Counted from the stretch's first letter, positions 56,815-64,000 are shown. The stretch is DNA of 64,000 nucleotides from Halomonas sp. McH1-25 (GCF_022348165.1 NZ_JAKRFI010000001.1:434001-498000); one strand, 5' to 3'. The notes: generated by a model not told the origin, from the sequence alone. A program made the numbers and translations.

Positions 56815-56835
56815 ACTAAAATAAAGGAAAGTGAA

Positions 56836-57366
56836 ATGAAAAAATCAAATTCAACAACCCCTAATTCTTCAGAACAAAAAATGGAAAAACTAAAAAAAGA
56901 AATCTATGAAATGGTTAAAAAACACCCATGGGATTACTTCATAACCCTAACCTTCAAACACGCGATTAATGATAGAATCAAGGTAAACAGCATAACTAGA
57001 AAATTTATCAACGAACTAAGTATAAAATGCTTTGGCTCACGATCAAACAAACGTTTAAGAATCATTCCCGTCATCGAAAACCATGGATTTGAAGGTCTGC
57101 ATGTCCACGCTTTGATAGAAAACCCAAAGGAACGTATTGGCAGTCCAGAAAGGAAAGAAAATTTCATTTTACGGGATAGCGTTATTGAGGCATGGATAGG
57201 CGTAGACGCAAAAACAGCGAACCCAACCTTAAGCTGCTTTGAACAGGACGAGTGGATTAAAAAAATCTATGACACGGAAGGACTTGTTAACTATTTACTA
57301 AAACAGCTATCAGCTCACCCTGAAGCGGTGCAGTGGGACTTATACACACCAGAAGGAAGAAAATAA
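56836..57366 (+). CDS. HUH-endonuclease Rep-like protein
   Basis: Start at ATG 56836 (MKKSNSTTPN), with AAGGA seven bases upstream; ATG 56812 lacks a site. 176 residues. Motif 1 WDYFITLTFK, motif 2 with the HUH pair LHVHALIE and a motif 3-like tyrosine GLVNYLLKQL are in the proper order for a rolling-circle initiator or single-strand transposase. It is far shorter than plasmid or phage Rep proteins and has no helicase part. AT-rich, Lys/Asn-rich, unlike the host genes. It could replicate the excised circle or be a Rep borrowed from a filamentous phage or plasmid; I cannot tell which. Confidence 0.75.
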   Translation: MKKSNSTTPNSSEQKMEKLKKEIYEMVKKHPWDYFITLTFKHAINDRIKVNSITRKFINELSIKCFGSRSNKRLRIIPVIENHGFEGLHVHALIENPKERIGSPERKENFILRDSVIEAWIGVDAKTANPTLSCFEQDEWIKKIYDTEGLVNYLLKQLSAHPEAVQWDLYTPEGRK

Positions 57367-57421
57367 CAGCCCCAGCCATCCATATTATATAAAACATCAC
57401 AAGGATGGGGCTTCTGACTAT

Positions 57422-58648
57422 TTATGCACGATGTTCGATTAACGTTCCAATATCATGATCCGTTGGCTCGAACTTTATCGAAAGACTTTGCTCAATCAGG
57501 GTAGATAGGGCGTTACTAGCTTTCAGTAACCTGCCCTGGCTCAAGTGGGCATACCGCTGCGTAGTCTTGATATTTGAATGGCCTAAGATATTTTGCACAT
57601 CGTATATCGAATAGCCTAAGTTAACCAAATAACTTGCATAGTTGTGCCTCAAATCATGGATTCGCACATCTGGTATGCCCGCTTCCTTCCTTATGGTATC
57701 CCACGAGCTGAAAATATTTACGTATGGCCGCTTCGTTTTTTCGTTGGGAAAGACATAATCGCAACCCTCGATGCGCGGCACTTTGGATAGTTGCCTTATG
57801 GCACCTTCGGATAAGGGTACATAACGCGCTTTTCCACTTTTGCTGTATGGTACGCGCCATTGACACCTTTCCAAGTCGAAATCCTGCCACTTCGCATCCA
57901 GCACTTCCCGTTTTCTTGCTCCTGTCAAAATCAACATCCAGATAATGTGCCTTACCATCTTAATTTCATGATTATCAAAGACTTTCATCAACCGTGGCAG
58001 TTCTTCGTTGGTCAGATATCGCTCACGCTGGTTATTTTCTGCAAGGACCTGGACCGCATCCATTGGATTTTTCTGCATCCCTGGCACATCCCACTTCAAC
58101 GCTAGGCTAAATACACGACGACATACCGAAATCATTCGATTGGTACTGGATGGCTTGAACTGTTCAGGGTGTTGACGATGCTTACGGACAAGCTCAATCG
58201 CATGTTGCTTAGTAATTTCATCCAGGTGCAAATGCCCCAGTACCGGCAGCACATGCAAGCGTAGAATCCATTCATCGACATTCCAGCTTCGTTTATGTTC
58301 CTTCGCATGCGGCATGTACTGGTTATGAACAAAATCCGCAAATTTAGGCACTTGCTTCAGTGCATCCCGTTCAGCGAATGGGTCATTGCCCATCTGAAGC
58401 TGGGCCAATTTCTTCCTCGCGTTCGTCCGGGCTTCATCCAATGTTAAGATGCTGGCATCGCCTAACTTCTTTTCGCGCTTCCCGTCACGGTCATGCTTGA
58501 AGCGCAGGTAGTAGGTTTTTCGGCCAGATTTCAGTACCTTAAGGAAAAGGCCTGAAATTTTTGTGTCAAAATAGTCTACTTTAGCCTTCTTGCCTGACGG
58601 ACAAGGGGCCTTGTTAACGAATTGCTGGGTAAGGTTCTGGCTTGGCAT
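57422..58648 (-). CDS. int: Tyrosine-type site-specific integrase
   Basis: 408 residues: N-terminal arm-binding domain of the phage/island type (CPSGKKAKVDYFDTKISGLFLKV), core-binding domain (FADFVHNQYMPHAKEHKRS), and a catalytic domain with all key residues: Arg in TGARKREVL, Lys in SKSGKARYVPL, HDLRHNYAS, LGHSNIKTTQRYAHLS with the nucleophilic Tyr. GGAG is six bases before the ATG. Intact, so the element could still move. It points away from the right edge, with a divergent XRE gene between it and the broken flagellin, the layout common for genomic islands. Confidence 0.95.
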   Translation of the reverse strand: MPSQNLTQQFVNKAPCPSGKKAKVDYFDTKISGLFLKVLKSGRKTYYLRFKHDRDGKREKKLGDASILTLDEARTNARKKLAQLQMGNDPFAERDALKQVPKFADFVHNQYMPHAKEHKRSWNVDEWILRLHVLPVLGHLHLDEITKQHAIELVRKHRQHPEQFKPSSTNRMISVCRRVFSLALKWDVPGMQKNPMDAVQVLAENNQRERYLTNEELPRLMKVFDNHEIKMVRHIIWMLILTGARKREVLDAKWQDFDLERCQWRVPYSKSGKARYVPLSEGAIRQLSKVPRIEGCDYVFPNEKTKRPYVNIFSSWDTIRKEAGIPDVRIHDLRHNYASYLVNLGYSIYDVQNILGHSNIKTTQRYAHLSQGRLLKASNALSTLIEQSLSIKFEPTDHDIGTLIEHRA

Positions 58649-58736
58649 AGATCACTCCGCTTTGGCGTACGAACTAATAGTATCACTAAGACATTTTTAT
58701 GCAACCCCAGGCACAGAAGGCAAACCGGGAATAGAC
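58649..58736. promoter_or_regulatory. Divergent control region between int and XRE gene
   Basis: 88 bases, AT-rich, between the two divergent starts. It must hold promoters for both and is the natural operator for the XRE protein; no distinct repeat was resolved by eye. Confidence 0.5.
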
Positions 58737-59162
58737 ATGACTGACGAAGCAGACATTGAGACGAACGTGAAAATAGCCGTTGCGATGCGAGCCGTGCGTT
58801 CGGCAATGGGTCTTAACCAAGCCCAATTTGCTGAATTGATTGGTGTCTCAAAACCCACTATCGCGCGTATTGAAACGCTAGAACTCCCTATGCGCTTCGA
58901 AATTTACGCTAAAACATTGAAAATATTAAAAAAATTAGGCGTGACGGTGGATACGTTATACACCGATAGTGTTCATATTGAGATAGAACCTAAAGCTATC
59001 GACCTTCTTAAGGAAAAGCTGATGGACGATACCCGTAGACGTTCAGATCGTCATCAACAGGGGGTTAAAATGCTTGAAATGCTCGCAAAGACTGATTCCG
59101 AACCACGCCGGATTGAGTCTGTACTGGATAGGCTGAAGAAAGAACTCAAAGAAGATGATTGA
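58737..59162 (+). CDS. XRE-type transcriptional regulator of the element
   Basis: 141 residues from ATG 58737 (GGGA six bases upstream; a longer frame starts inside the integrase gene). The N-terminal XRE helix-turn-helix is clear: MGLNQAQFAELIGVSKPTIARIETLE. The C-terminal part is basic and helical (DTRRRSDRHQQGVKMLEMLAKT). Divergent from int, it probably controls integrase expression, so it may decide excision. The 175 bases after it up to the broken flagellin are AT-rich and without a gene. Confidence 0.88.
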   Translation: MTDEADIETNVKIAVAMRAVRSAMGLNQAQFAELIGVSKPTIARIETLELPMRFEIYAKTLKILKKLGVTVDTLYTDSVHIEIEPKAIDLLKEKLMDDTRRRSDRHQQGVKMLEMLAKTDSEPRRIESVLDRLKKELKEDD

Positions 59163-59337
59163 AGGCAACAATTTGATTTTAAAGCATTTTTTCATTTGCC
59201 CAAGGTGATTCAGAGCATTATTTAGGCCGCTGCTATGTAGAAAAGTGGAAGAAAAGACTCACTTGGCGGCATCCAGCGTCACAGAACCGTTAATAATTTC
59301 ATATAGATACTATTAGTTCATAATTGACTCGTACCAG

Positions 59338-59355
59338 CAGCGCCAAGGATGATGC
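59338..59355 (+). repeat. 18-base string at the break of flagellin 2 (proposed attR)
   Basis: Identical to 52524-52541. Left of it the sequence has no similarity to any flagellin; right of it homology to flagellin 1 is immediate. In-frame stop TAA at 59321-59323 confirms that the 5' part is missing. Confidence 0.55.
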
Positions 59356-61393
59356 AGCCGGTCAGGCCATCGCCAACCGCATGTCTTCCCAGATCACCGG
59401 TCTGTCTCAGGCACAGCGTAATGCCAACGACGGTATCTCTGTTGCGCAGACTACTGAAGGCGCCCTGAATCAGGTCAACGACAACCTGCAGCGTATCCGT
59501 GAACTCTCTGTTCAGGCTCAGAACGGTACCAACTCAGCAGACGACCTGAAATCCATCCAGAATGAAATCGGGCAGCGTCTGAGCGAAATCAACCGCATCT
59601 CTGAAGAAACCAACTTCAACGGTGTTAAAGTCCTGCAGGAAGACAACGAGCTGAAAATTCAGGTCGGTGCCAAGGACAACGAAACGATTTCGCTTAACCT
59701 TGAACAGATTAATAAAAGTACTCTTGGCCTCGCATCGTTCGATGTTAGCCAAATCATTTCCAGCGATAACTTGAGCGCCGAAATGACCTCTGGCAGCTCA
59801 TTTAATGTGAGCAAAACTGCTAGCATCCAAACCAACAGCTATTCTCCTGAACCGCTGACTGCTACAGGCGTCTACGCGAAAAGCGGTGGTGGCTATGCTG
59901 TCAAAGCAAGCGACGAGAAGTACTACGACCTCGCTACTAACCCTGTTACGGGCCAACTGACTTGGGACTCAGCTACACCAGCTCTGGACGAAGCCGATGT
60001 TGACGTCGCTGGTGGAGCCCTGACCTCTGCAACTATCAGCTCGTCTGATCTTCCAGCTGCTATCAACGACGCCAACACTGGTACTACCCCTAGCCTAGCC
60101 GGCGGTGTAACACTTGATGGTGACCTGTATCTGCGCAATGATGAAGCAGCTACAACAGTTGATACTTATGCTATCGACTTCAATGGGCAAGTAGCTTCAG
60201 GCGAGAGTCTGGTTGCCTATACTGCTGCTGACAATACTGTTCAGTATGCAATTACTGATGGCACCAATTACACTTCTGTTACTATTGATGCAACGTCTGG
60301 TCAAATCACAGGCAGGAATGCAACCCCTGATCTCGGCGACACATCAGCTGGTGCAGTGTTTGACTCTGCATCTGGTGCTGACGCTGTTGCAAATGGCGAT
60401 AATGTTGTCAAAGCTGGTACTGACCTCTCTACCGTTAGCTATGGTAACTACGCAACTAAAGGTAGCGACGATAAGTACTACGCAGTAAATGTTGGCGTAG
60501 ACACCGCTGCAGCGGCAGCTGACTGGAACGCAGCAGATGCTTCTTCTTGGGACCTGACTGCTACTGTTGATGAAACAGCAATGCAGGAAGTCAGCTCCGG
60601 TAACATCGCACCGGGCGGCGCCGTAACAGAAGTTGCAACTGCCAATGTCAGTGTCAGCAGCAATGCCGACCTGCTCCAATTGGCTGATGAAGCTGCTAGC
60701 CCCATGGCAGTTACACAAGATGGCCTGTATGCACTGGCTGACGAGAGTGGCTATGTCGTCAAGGGCAGCGATGGTAATTACTATGCGGCTGACGTGGCCG
60801 ACGATGGTAGCGTTTCTTGGGACTCCTCCTCTGAAGCTGTAACTAGCTCTTTGGTCACTGATGATGGCACAGGTGCAGATGCGGTAACCAAAGTAGTAAC
60901 TGACGTTGAGGCTTCTGCTACTTTTGAAGGTTTAGAAGCTGGAGAAAGCCTGCATGAAATCACTGACAATGAAGGCAACGGCACGGGCACTTACGTAGTG
61001 AAAGGCGGTACCGAAGAGAACCCCACTTACACCTACGCCAAACTGTCTGAACCCGATGTTGACGGTAAAGTTACCGTCACCAAAGAGACTAATGACGATG
61101 GTAGTCTGAAAGGTGCTACTGTTGACCCGATGAGCATGCTGGATAATGCCATCTCTAAGGTCGACTCTCTGCGCTCTGACCTTGGTGCCATCCAGAACCG
61201 CTTCGAGTCTGCGATCACCAACCTGAGCACTACCGAGACCAACCTGTCTGCTGCACGTTCACGCATCGAAGATGCCGACTACGCAACGGAAGTGGCCAAC
61301 ATGACTCGCAGCCAGATCCTGCAGCAGGCCGGTACTTCCGTCCTCGCGCAGGCTAACCAGCTGCCGCAGTCCGTACTGTCTCTGCTGGGTTAA
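59338..61393 (+). pseudogene. Flagellin 2, lacking its first 38 codons
   Basis: Homology starts abruptly at [15 protein letters not shown], which is residue 39 of flagellin 1, and runs 684 codons without a stop to the end [11 protein letters not shown]. The first possible start is a TTG at 59324 after a stop codon, with no ribosome site, so this copy is very probably silent. D0 N-terminal sequence needed for export is missing. The variable region differs from that of flagellin 1 but repeats the same unit ([26 protein letters not shown]). The 3' 110 bases are nearly identical to flagellin 1. Joining it to the N-terminus of flagellin 1 at the shared 18 bases would give an intact 722-residue protein. 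Confidence 0.88.
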
Positions 61394-61461
61394 TCCCAAG
61401 CTTAGCGTTACACGCAATATCTGCACTACCGGGGTGGGACTTCGGCCCTACCCCACTCAAC

Positions 61462-61499
61462 ACAGGCTCTCGATTCGAGAGCCTGTCCTTTTAGGACAG
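61462..61499 (+). promoter_or_regulatory. Overlapping alternative hairpins before gene A2
   Basis: Hairpin 1: ACAGGCTCTC/GAGAGCCTGT (61462-61471, 61477-61486) followed by CCTTTT, a terminator form. Hairpin 2: CTGTCC/GGACAG (61483-61488, 61494-61499), which shares bases with hairpin 1 and covers AGGA, the ribosome site of A2. The two cannot form together. This layout could switch A2 expression; function is inferred from base pairing only. Confidence 0.5.
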
Positions 61500-61504
61500 T
61501 CGCC

Positions 61505-61855
61505 ATGTTGCCCGAACCCAACACCATAACGGCCAAGTGTATTCTTGACGACGTGCTTACCAAGCTCAAAGCCGTGGAGAATCTCGTCAACAATACGCTC
61601 TCTCAGCTTATCGCTCAGGCTCCCTCTGACGAAACGCGTATCCGCAATGAGCTGCTGCAACAGGAGTTCGAGTTGGAAATCACCATGATCCGCATGAACC
61701 TGGATCATTTGATGGATCGCTATGCTCAGGAGTTACACGACGCAGCGACAGGTGCTGGTAATGCCGTCTTGCTGTTGGATCGCCATGAGCAATTCGCCAT
61801 CCAAAGCGCTAACGCCCTCTACCAACGCGCCCGCGCCATACAGACAGGTGAGTGA
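61505..61855 (+). CDS. Small helical protein A2, flagellin-linked
   Basis: 116 residues from ATG 61505. Paralogue of A1, with the same core (AVENLVNNTL, EFELEITMIRMNLDHLMDRYAQEL, LDRHEQFAIQSANALYQRARAIQ). GC-rich and of native codon style, unlike A1. All-helical, no signal peptide or membrane helix. It lies behind a possible attenuator after flagellin 2 and overlaps B2 with its stop (TGA within GTGAATG). Unknown family; chaperone-like or regulatory role with its flagellin is a guess from context. Confidence 0.8.
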   Translation: MLPEPNTITAKCILDDVLTKLKAVENLVNNTLSQLIAQAPSDETRIRNELLQQEFELEITMIRMNLDHLMDRYAQELHDAATGAGNAVLLLDRHEQFAIQSANALYQRARAIQTGE

Positions 61856-62080
61856 ATGCATGAATCGGAGCGACATGACCAGACACTGAGCCTCGAAGAT
61901 TGCCGGCACATCCTCGACGAACTCGAGTCGGTGATTGCCGATGCCAAGGCCTTGATGACCCGCTTCGAGGCCACCGGCTTCGATGAGTCCCTGCCTGACG
62001 ATTACCTTGCGCTGCACGAGCTTTACACCCGTTCGGTCAAGGAGCAGCAGCACTATACGCAGATCATGCTCGCCTTCTAA
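61856..62080 (+). CDS. Small helical protein B2, flagellin-linked
   Basis: 74 residues, starting one base after A2 ends, so translation is coupled. Paralogue of B1 (ILDELESVIADAKALMTRFEATGFDESLPDDY...KEQQHYTQIML against KEQRYHTQKML). Acidic, two helices expected. Function unknown. Confidence 0.78.
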   Translation: MHESERHDQTLSLEDCRHILDELESVIADAKALMTRFEATGFDESLPDDYLALHELYTRSVKEQQHYTQIMLAF

Positions 62081-62171
62081 CCCCCCCTTTGTCTTTTCTA
62101 CCCATAAAGCTTTGCCTGTCGACGCCGATAGAACGCTAAAGTGTCCAAGCGATTCATAAAAGGCGTTCACC

Positions 62172-62855
62172 ATGCCCTATCGGCTGCTCTCTCTTTCCCC
62201 CGTTGCCCTGATCATACTCAGCACCACGCTTCTCACTGGTTGCGCCATCAATACCACCCAGGTCCCCATGGCCGCGACTTACCCCTACAGCGAGCAACGC
62301 AAGATGCAGGCCGCGCACCATTGGGAGGTGCTTGCCGCCTACGAGGCCGAGCGGATCGCGCGCAGTGCGCGTTTGGAAGGCCAGCCTTTGTTCGTGGCGG
62401 GCGGGAATCAGGCCATGCCGTTCGCCGACGGGTTCGGCTCGATGCTGACCAGCCACTTGGTAGCCAATGGCGCCATCGTTCGTACCGACCCGCTCGGCGC
62501 CGCCCAGGTCGATTACCGCGTTCAGGTCGTGGAACATGACGATCGCGACGGCATTCGGCCGCCGCCGGGCGCACTGACGACGATAGCCACCGGCATTGCC
62601 GTTGCAACCATCCCCATCAATCACTGGAGCGAGCCTGCGCTGGCGTTGATACCTGCCGCGGCAGGTGTCGATGCGTTCAGTGGCAGTTGGGCGAACGTGA
62701 CCGACAAGGAGGTCATCATTACCACTCAGGTCAGCGAAAACAACCGGGTCCTCTATTCGTCATCTACCGTGTACTACATCAACCCGGAAGACGCGGACCA
62801 CTACCGGGACGAGTCGATGTCGTTGAAGACGATCCCTCTCACCAACCGCTGGTAA
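62172..62855 (+). CDS. Lipoprotein of unknown function next to FlgO
   Basis: 227 residues with a lipoprotein signal peptide and lipobox LLTGC, so membrane-anchored through Cys. Conserved-looking segments: NQAMPFADGFGSMLTSHLVANGAIV, VDYRVQVVEHDD, then a Gly/Ala/Ile-rich hydrophobic stretch (LTTIATGIAVATIPI) and a C-terminal beta-like part (EVIITTQVSENNRVLYSSSTVYYI). I do not recognise a named family. The next gene, 15 bases on, encodes a FlgO-like lipoprotein, so a role in the flagellar outer-membrane ring or H-ring zone is plausible but inferred. Confidence 0.8.
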   Translation: MPYRLLSLSPVALIILSTTLLTGCAINTTQVPMAATYPYSEQRKMQAAHHWEVLAAYEAERIARSARLEGQPLFVAGGNQAMPFADGFGSMLTSHLVANGAIVRTDPLGAAQVDYRVQVVEHDDRDGIRPPPGALTTIATGIAVATIPINHWSEPALALIPAAAGVDAFSGSWANVTDKEVIITTQVSENNRVLYSSSTVYYINPEDADHYRDESMSLKTIPLTNRW

Positions 62856-62870
62856 AGGAGACAAGGCGAA

Positions 62871-63434
62871 ATGATCCCCATGAATTGGCGAAACGGTCTC
62901 CTGGGTTTGGCGTTGTCCAGTGTATTGGCAATTTCCCTGTCAGGCTGCGCCACGCACGATAGCGACACGCTCGTCGTCAAGTCACCGGATACCGATATGA
63001 TCGAACTGGTGGAAGAGGCCTCGGCGAGCCTGCTATCCAGCACGCGGGGGCTCTCCCCCGATCGGCCGATCATCTCGGCGACGTTCGTCGATATCGACGA
63101 CTTGCAGCGCTCCTCGACGCTCGGTCGCACCTTGTCGGAACTATTCACCTCCGGCCTGGTGCAGGCGGGGTTGACCGTTATCGAAGTGAAGATGCGCGAC
63201 AGCCTGTTCATCGAAGAGAGTACAGGGGAACTGATCCTCTCCCGCGACGTGCAACGCCTTTCACTGGCGCATGATGCCCAGGCCGTGCTCATCGGCACCT
63301 ATGCCCAGGCGGAGCGCTCCGCTTATGTGAACGTGCGCATCGTAAGAGCGCGAGACAACACGATTCTCGGCGCCACCTCGATCAAGATGCCACTGGATCG
63401 CGATATTCGCGCGATGCTTCCTACGGCCTGGTAA
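62871..63434 (+). CDS. flgO: FlgO-like flagellar outer-membrane lipoprotein
   Basis: 187 residues with lipobox LSGC. The mature part matches the FlgO domain: PIISATFVDIDDLQRSSTLGRTLSELFTSGL, VIEVKMRDSLFI and SLAHDAQAVLIGTYAQAERSAYVNVRIV. FlgO in Vibrio is an outer-membrane protein needed for stable flagella together with FlgP and FlgT. Those two partners are not in this window. Start at ATG 62871 has AAGGAG ten bases upstream; ATG 62880 is an alternative. Confidence 0.82.
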   Translation: MIPMNWRNGLLGLALSSVLAISLSGCATHDSDTLVVKSPDTDMIELVEEASASLLSSTRGLSPDRPIISATFVDIDDLQRSSTLGRTLSELFTSGLVQAGLTVIEVKMRDSLFIEESTGELILSRDVQRLSLAHDAQAVLIGTYAQAERSAYVNVRIVRARDNTILGATSIKMPLDRDIRAMLPTAW

Positions 63435-63552
63435 GGCGGCGTGTCCGGTCGTGGCTAAATTCTATCGCCCGACTGCCGATAACTCTTGGTAAGTCGATAT
63501 CGGCAAGCGATTTGTCACCCACCAACCGGCAAAGACAACAACAGGTGTTCCA

Positions 63553-64000
63553 ATGACCTTCTCCCAGGCGACAGAGGTCCCTCTCGCGCATCCTTTCATC
63601 GAGGCTCTCGACTTGGCATTGCACCAGCTTGCCGCCAAGGATCGCTGCCTTCTCGACAATGATCGGATCAATGAGCGAGCACTGTCCTTTCGCCTGGCCA
63701 TGCATCTCCAGGCGCACCTGCCCTCTTGGGAAATCGACTGCGAATACAACGGCTGGGACGTGCCATGTCATGCCATGAAGCATGTCGTCACGCCGACCCA
63801 CGCCGCGGCCACCGAAGCGCGCACCGTCTTTCCCGACATTGCCGTACATCGACGCGAGACGGGCCAACGCCTTGCGCTCATCGAAATCGTCAAGAGTGGG
63901 AGTCGCTTCGGCAAGCATCAGGACACCAAGAAGCTGAAAGCCTACAAGACCCAGATGGGTTACGAGTTCGCGTTACTCTTGACTCTCGGGGTGGGTGCAG
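63553..64000 (+). CDS. PD-(D/E)XK nuclease-like protein, partial at right edge
   Basis: 149 codons are visible from ATG 63553 and the frame is still open at the window end. The order FPDIAVHRR, then LALIEIVKSG, matches the PD-(D/E)XK core (Asp, then E-x-K in EIVK), followed by DTKKLKAYK and a hydrophobic strand (EFALLLTLGVGA). Such small proteins are common in proteobacteria with unknown target. An upstream helical part (FIEALDLALHQLAAKDRCLL) looks intact. GC and codon use are native. Confidence 0.65.
   Translation, partial: MTFSQATEVPLAHPFIEALDLALHQLAAKDRCLLDNDRINERALSFRLAMHLQAHLPSWEIDCEYNGWDVPCHAMKHVVTPTHAAATEARTVFPDIAVHRRETGQRLALIEIVKSGSRFGKHQDTKKLKAYKTQMGYEFALLLTLGVGA

Larger units (their letters stand above)
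52524..59337. mobile_element. Putative integrative element in a flagellin gene (about 6.8 kb)
   Basis: Proposed limits are the two copies of the 18-base string. It would contain the body of flagellin 1, genes A1 and B1, a HTH protein, a dead and a live HUH Rep-like gene, a tyrosine integrase and an XRE regulator beside the right edge, the usual integrase-near-att layout. The right limit is well supported because flagellin 2 is cut there. The left limit is inferred: no other 5' fragment of flagellin 2 exists in the window, and flagellin 1 body, A1 and B1 share the AT-rich style of the element. A narrower reading puts the left end near 55240. Confidence 0.45.

Noticed and set aside
56603-56815. 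70-codon open frame upstream of the Rep-like gene
   Set aside because: It runs across the diverged leader repeat, has no ribosome site, and the homologous stretch before copy 1 does not keep the frame.

Overview
The window looks like the chromosome of a motile, halophilic-type gammaproteobacterium, most probably a Halomonadaceae member (Halomonas or Chromohalobacter relatives). This is inferred from family resemblance and gene order, not from any search. Native genes are GC-rich. No rRNA, tRNA or CRISPR array was seen.

Layout. 1-10330, mostly minus strand: a cut-off di-heme cytochrome c peroxidase behind a perfect FNR/Anr box, an adenine-deaminase-type deaminase, a cyanide-insensitive type bd oxidase with its CydDC maturation exporter (cydA-cydB-cydD-cydC), and two tandem CaCA cation exchangers. 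10535-17024, plus strand: pqiABC (intermembrane lipid transport), a RhlE-type helicase and a degenerate EAL-HDOD protein. 17052-47492, almost all minus strand: a motility superlocus running flhD-flhC, motA-motB-cheA-cheW, five methyl-accepting proteins interleaved with cheR-cheB, cheY-cheZ, flhB-flhA-flhF-(FlhG-position gene)-flhE, fliA, and a separate fliD-fliS-fliT-fliK-fhlB operon. Three convincing sigma-28 promoters (before motA, one MCP and fliD) and a fourth before the flagellin link these units to FliA, with FlhDC above it. 47703-52115: two unknown proteins, a CynX-like transporter, a type I asparaginase, a DUF2835 protein and a MNT/HEPN pair.

The most unusual part is 52277-62080. A complete flagellin gene with a sigma-28 promoter is followed by two small unknown genes (called A1 and B1 here). 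An AT-rich segment comes next with a HTH protein, two copies of a HUH Rep-like gene (one dead), a tyrosine integrase and an XRE regulator. The segment ends abruptly inside a second flagellin that has lost exactly its first 38 codons, followed by paralogous genes A2 and B2. The same 18-base string occurs in flagellin 1 and at the broken edge of flagellin 2. I propose that the element integrates into a conserved flagellin site and brings its own flagellin body plus A and B genes, so insertion would swap the filament type and keep the old one as a silent cassette. Excision would rebuild a 722-residue flagellin from the two parts. This is an inference that can be tested.

The window closes with two motility-associated lipoproteins (one FlgO-like) and a cut-off PD-(D/E)XK-like protein.
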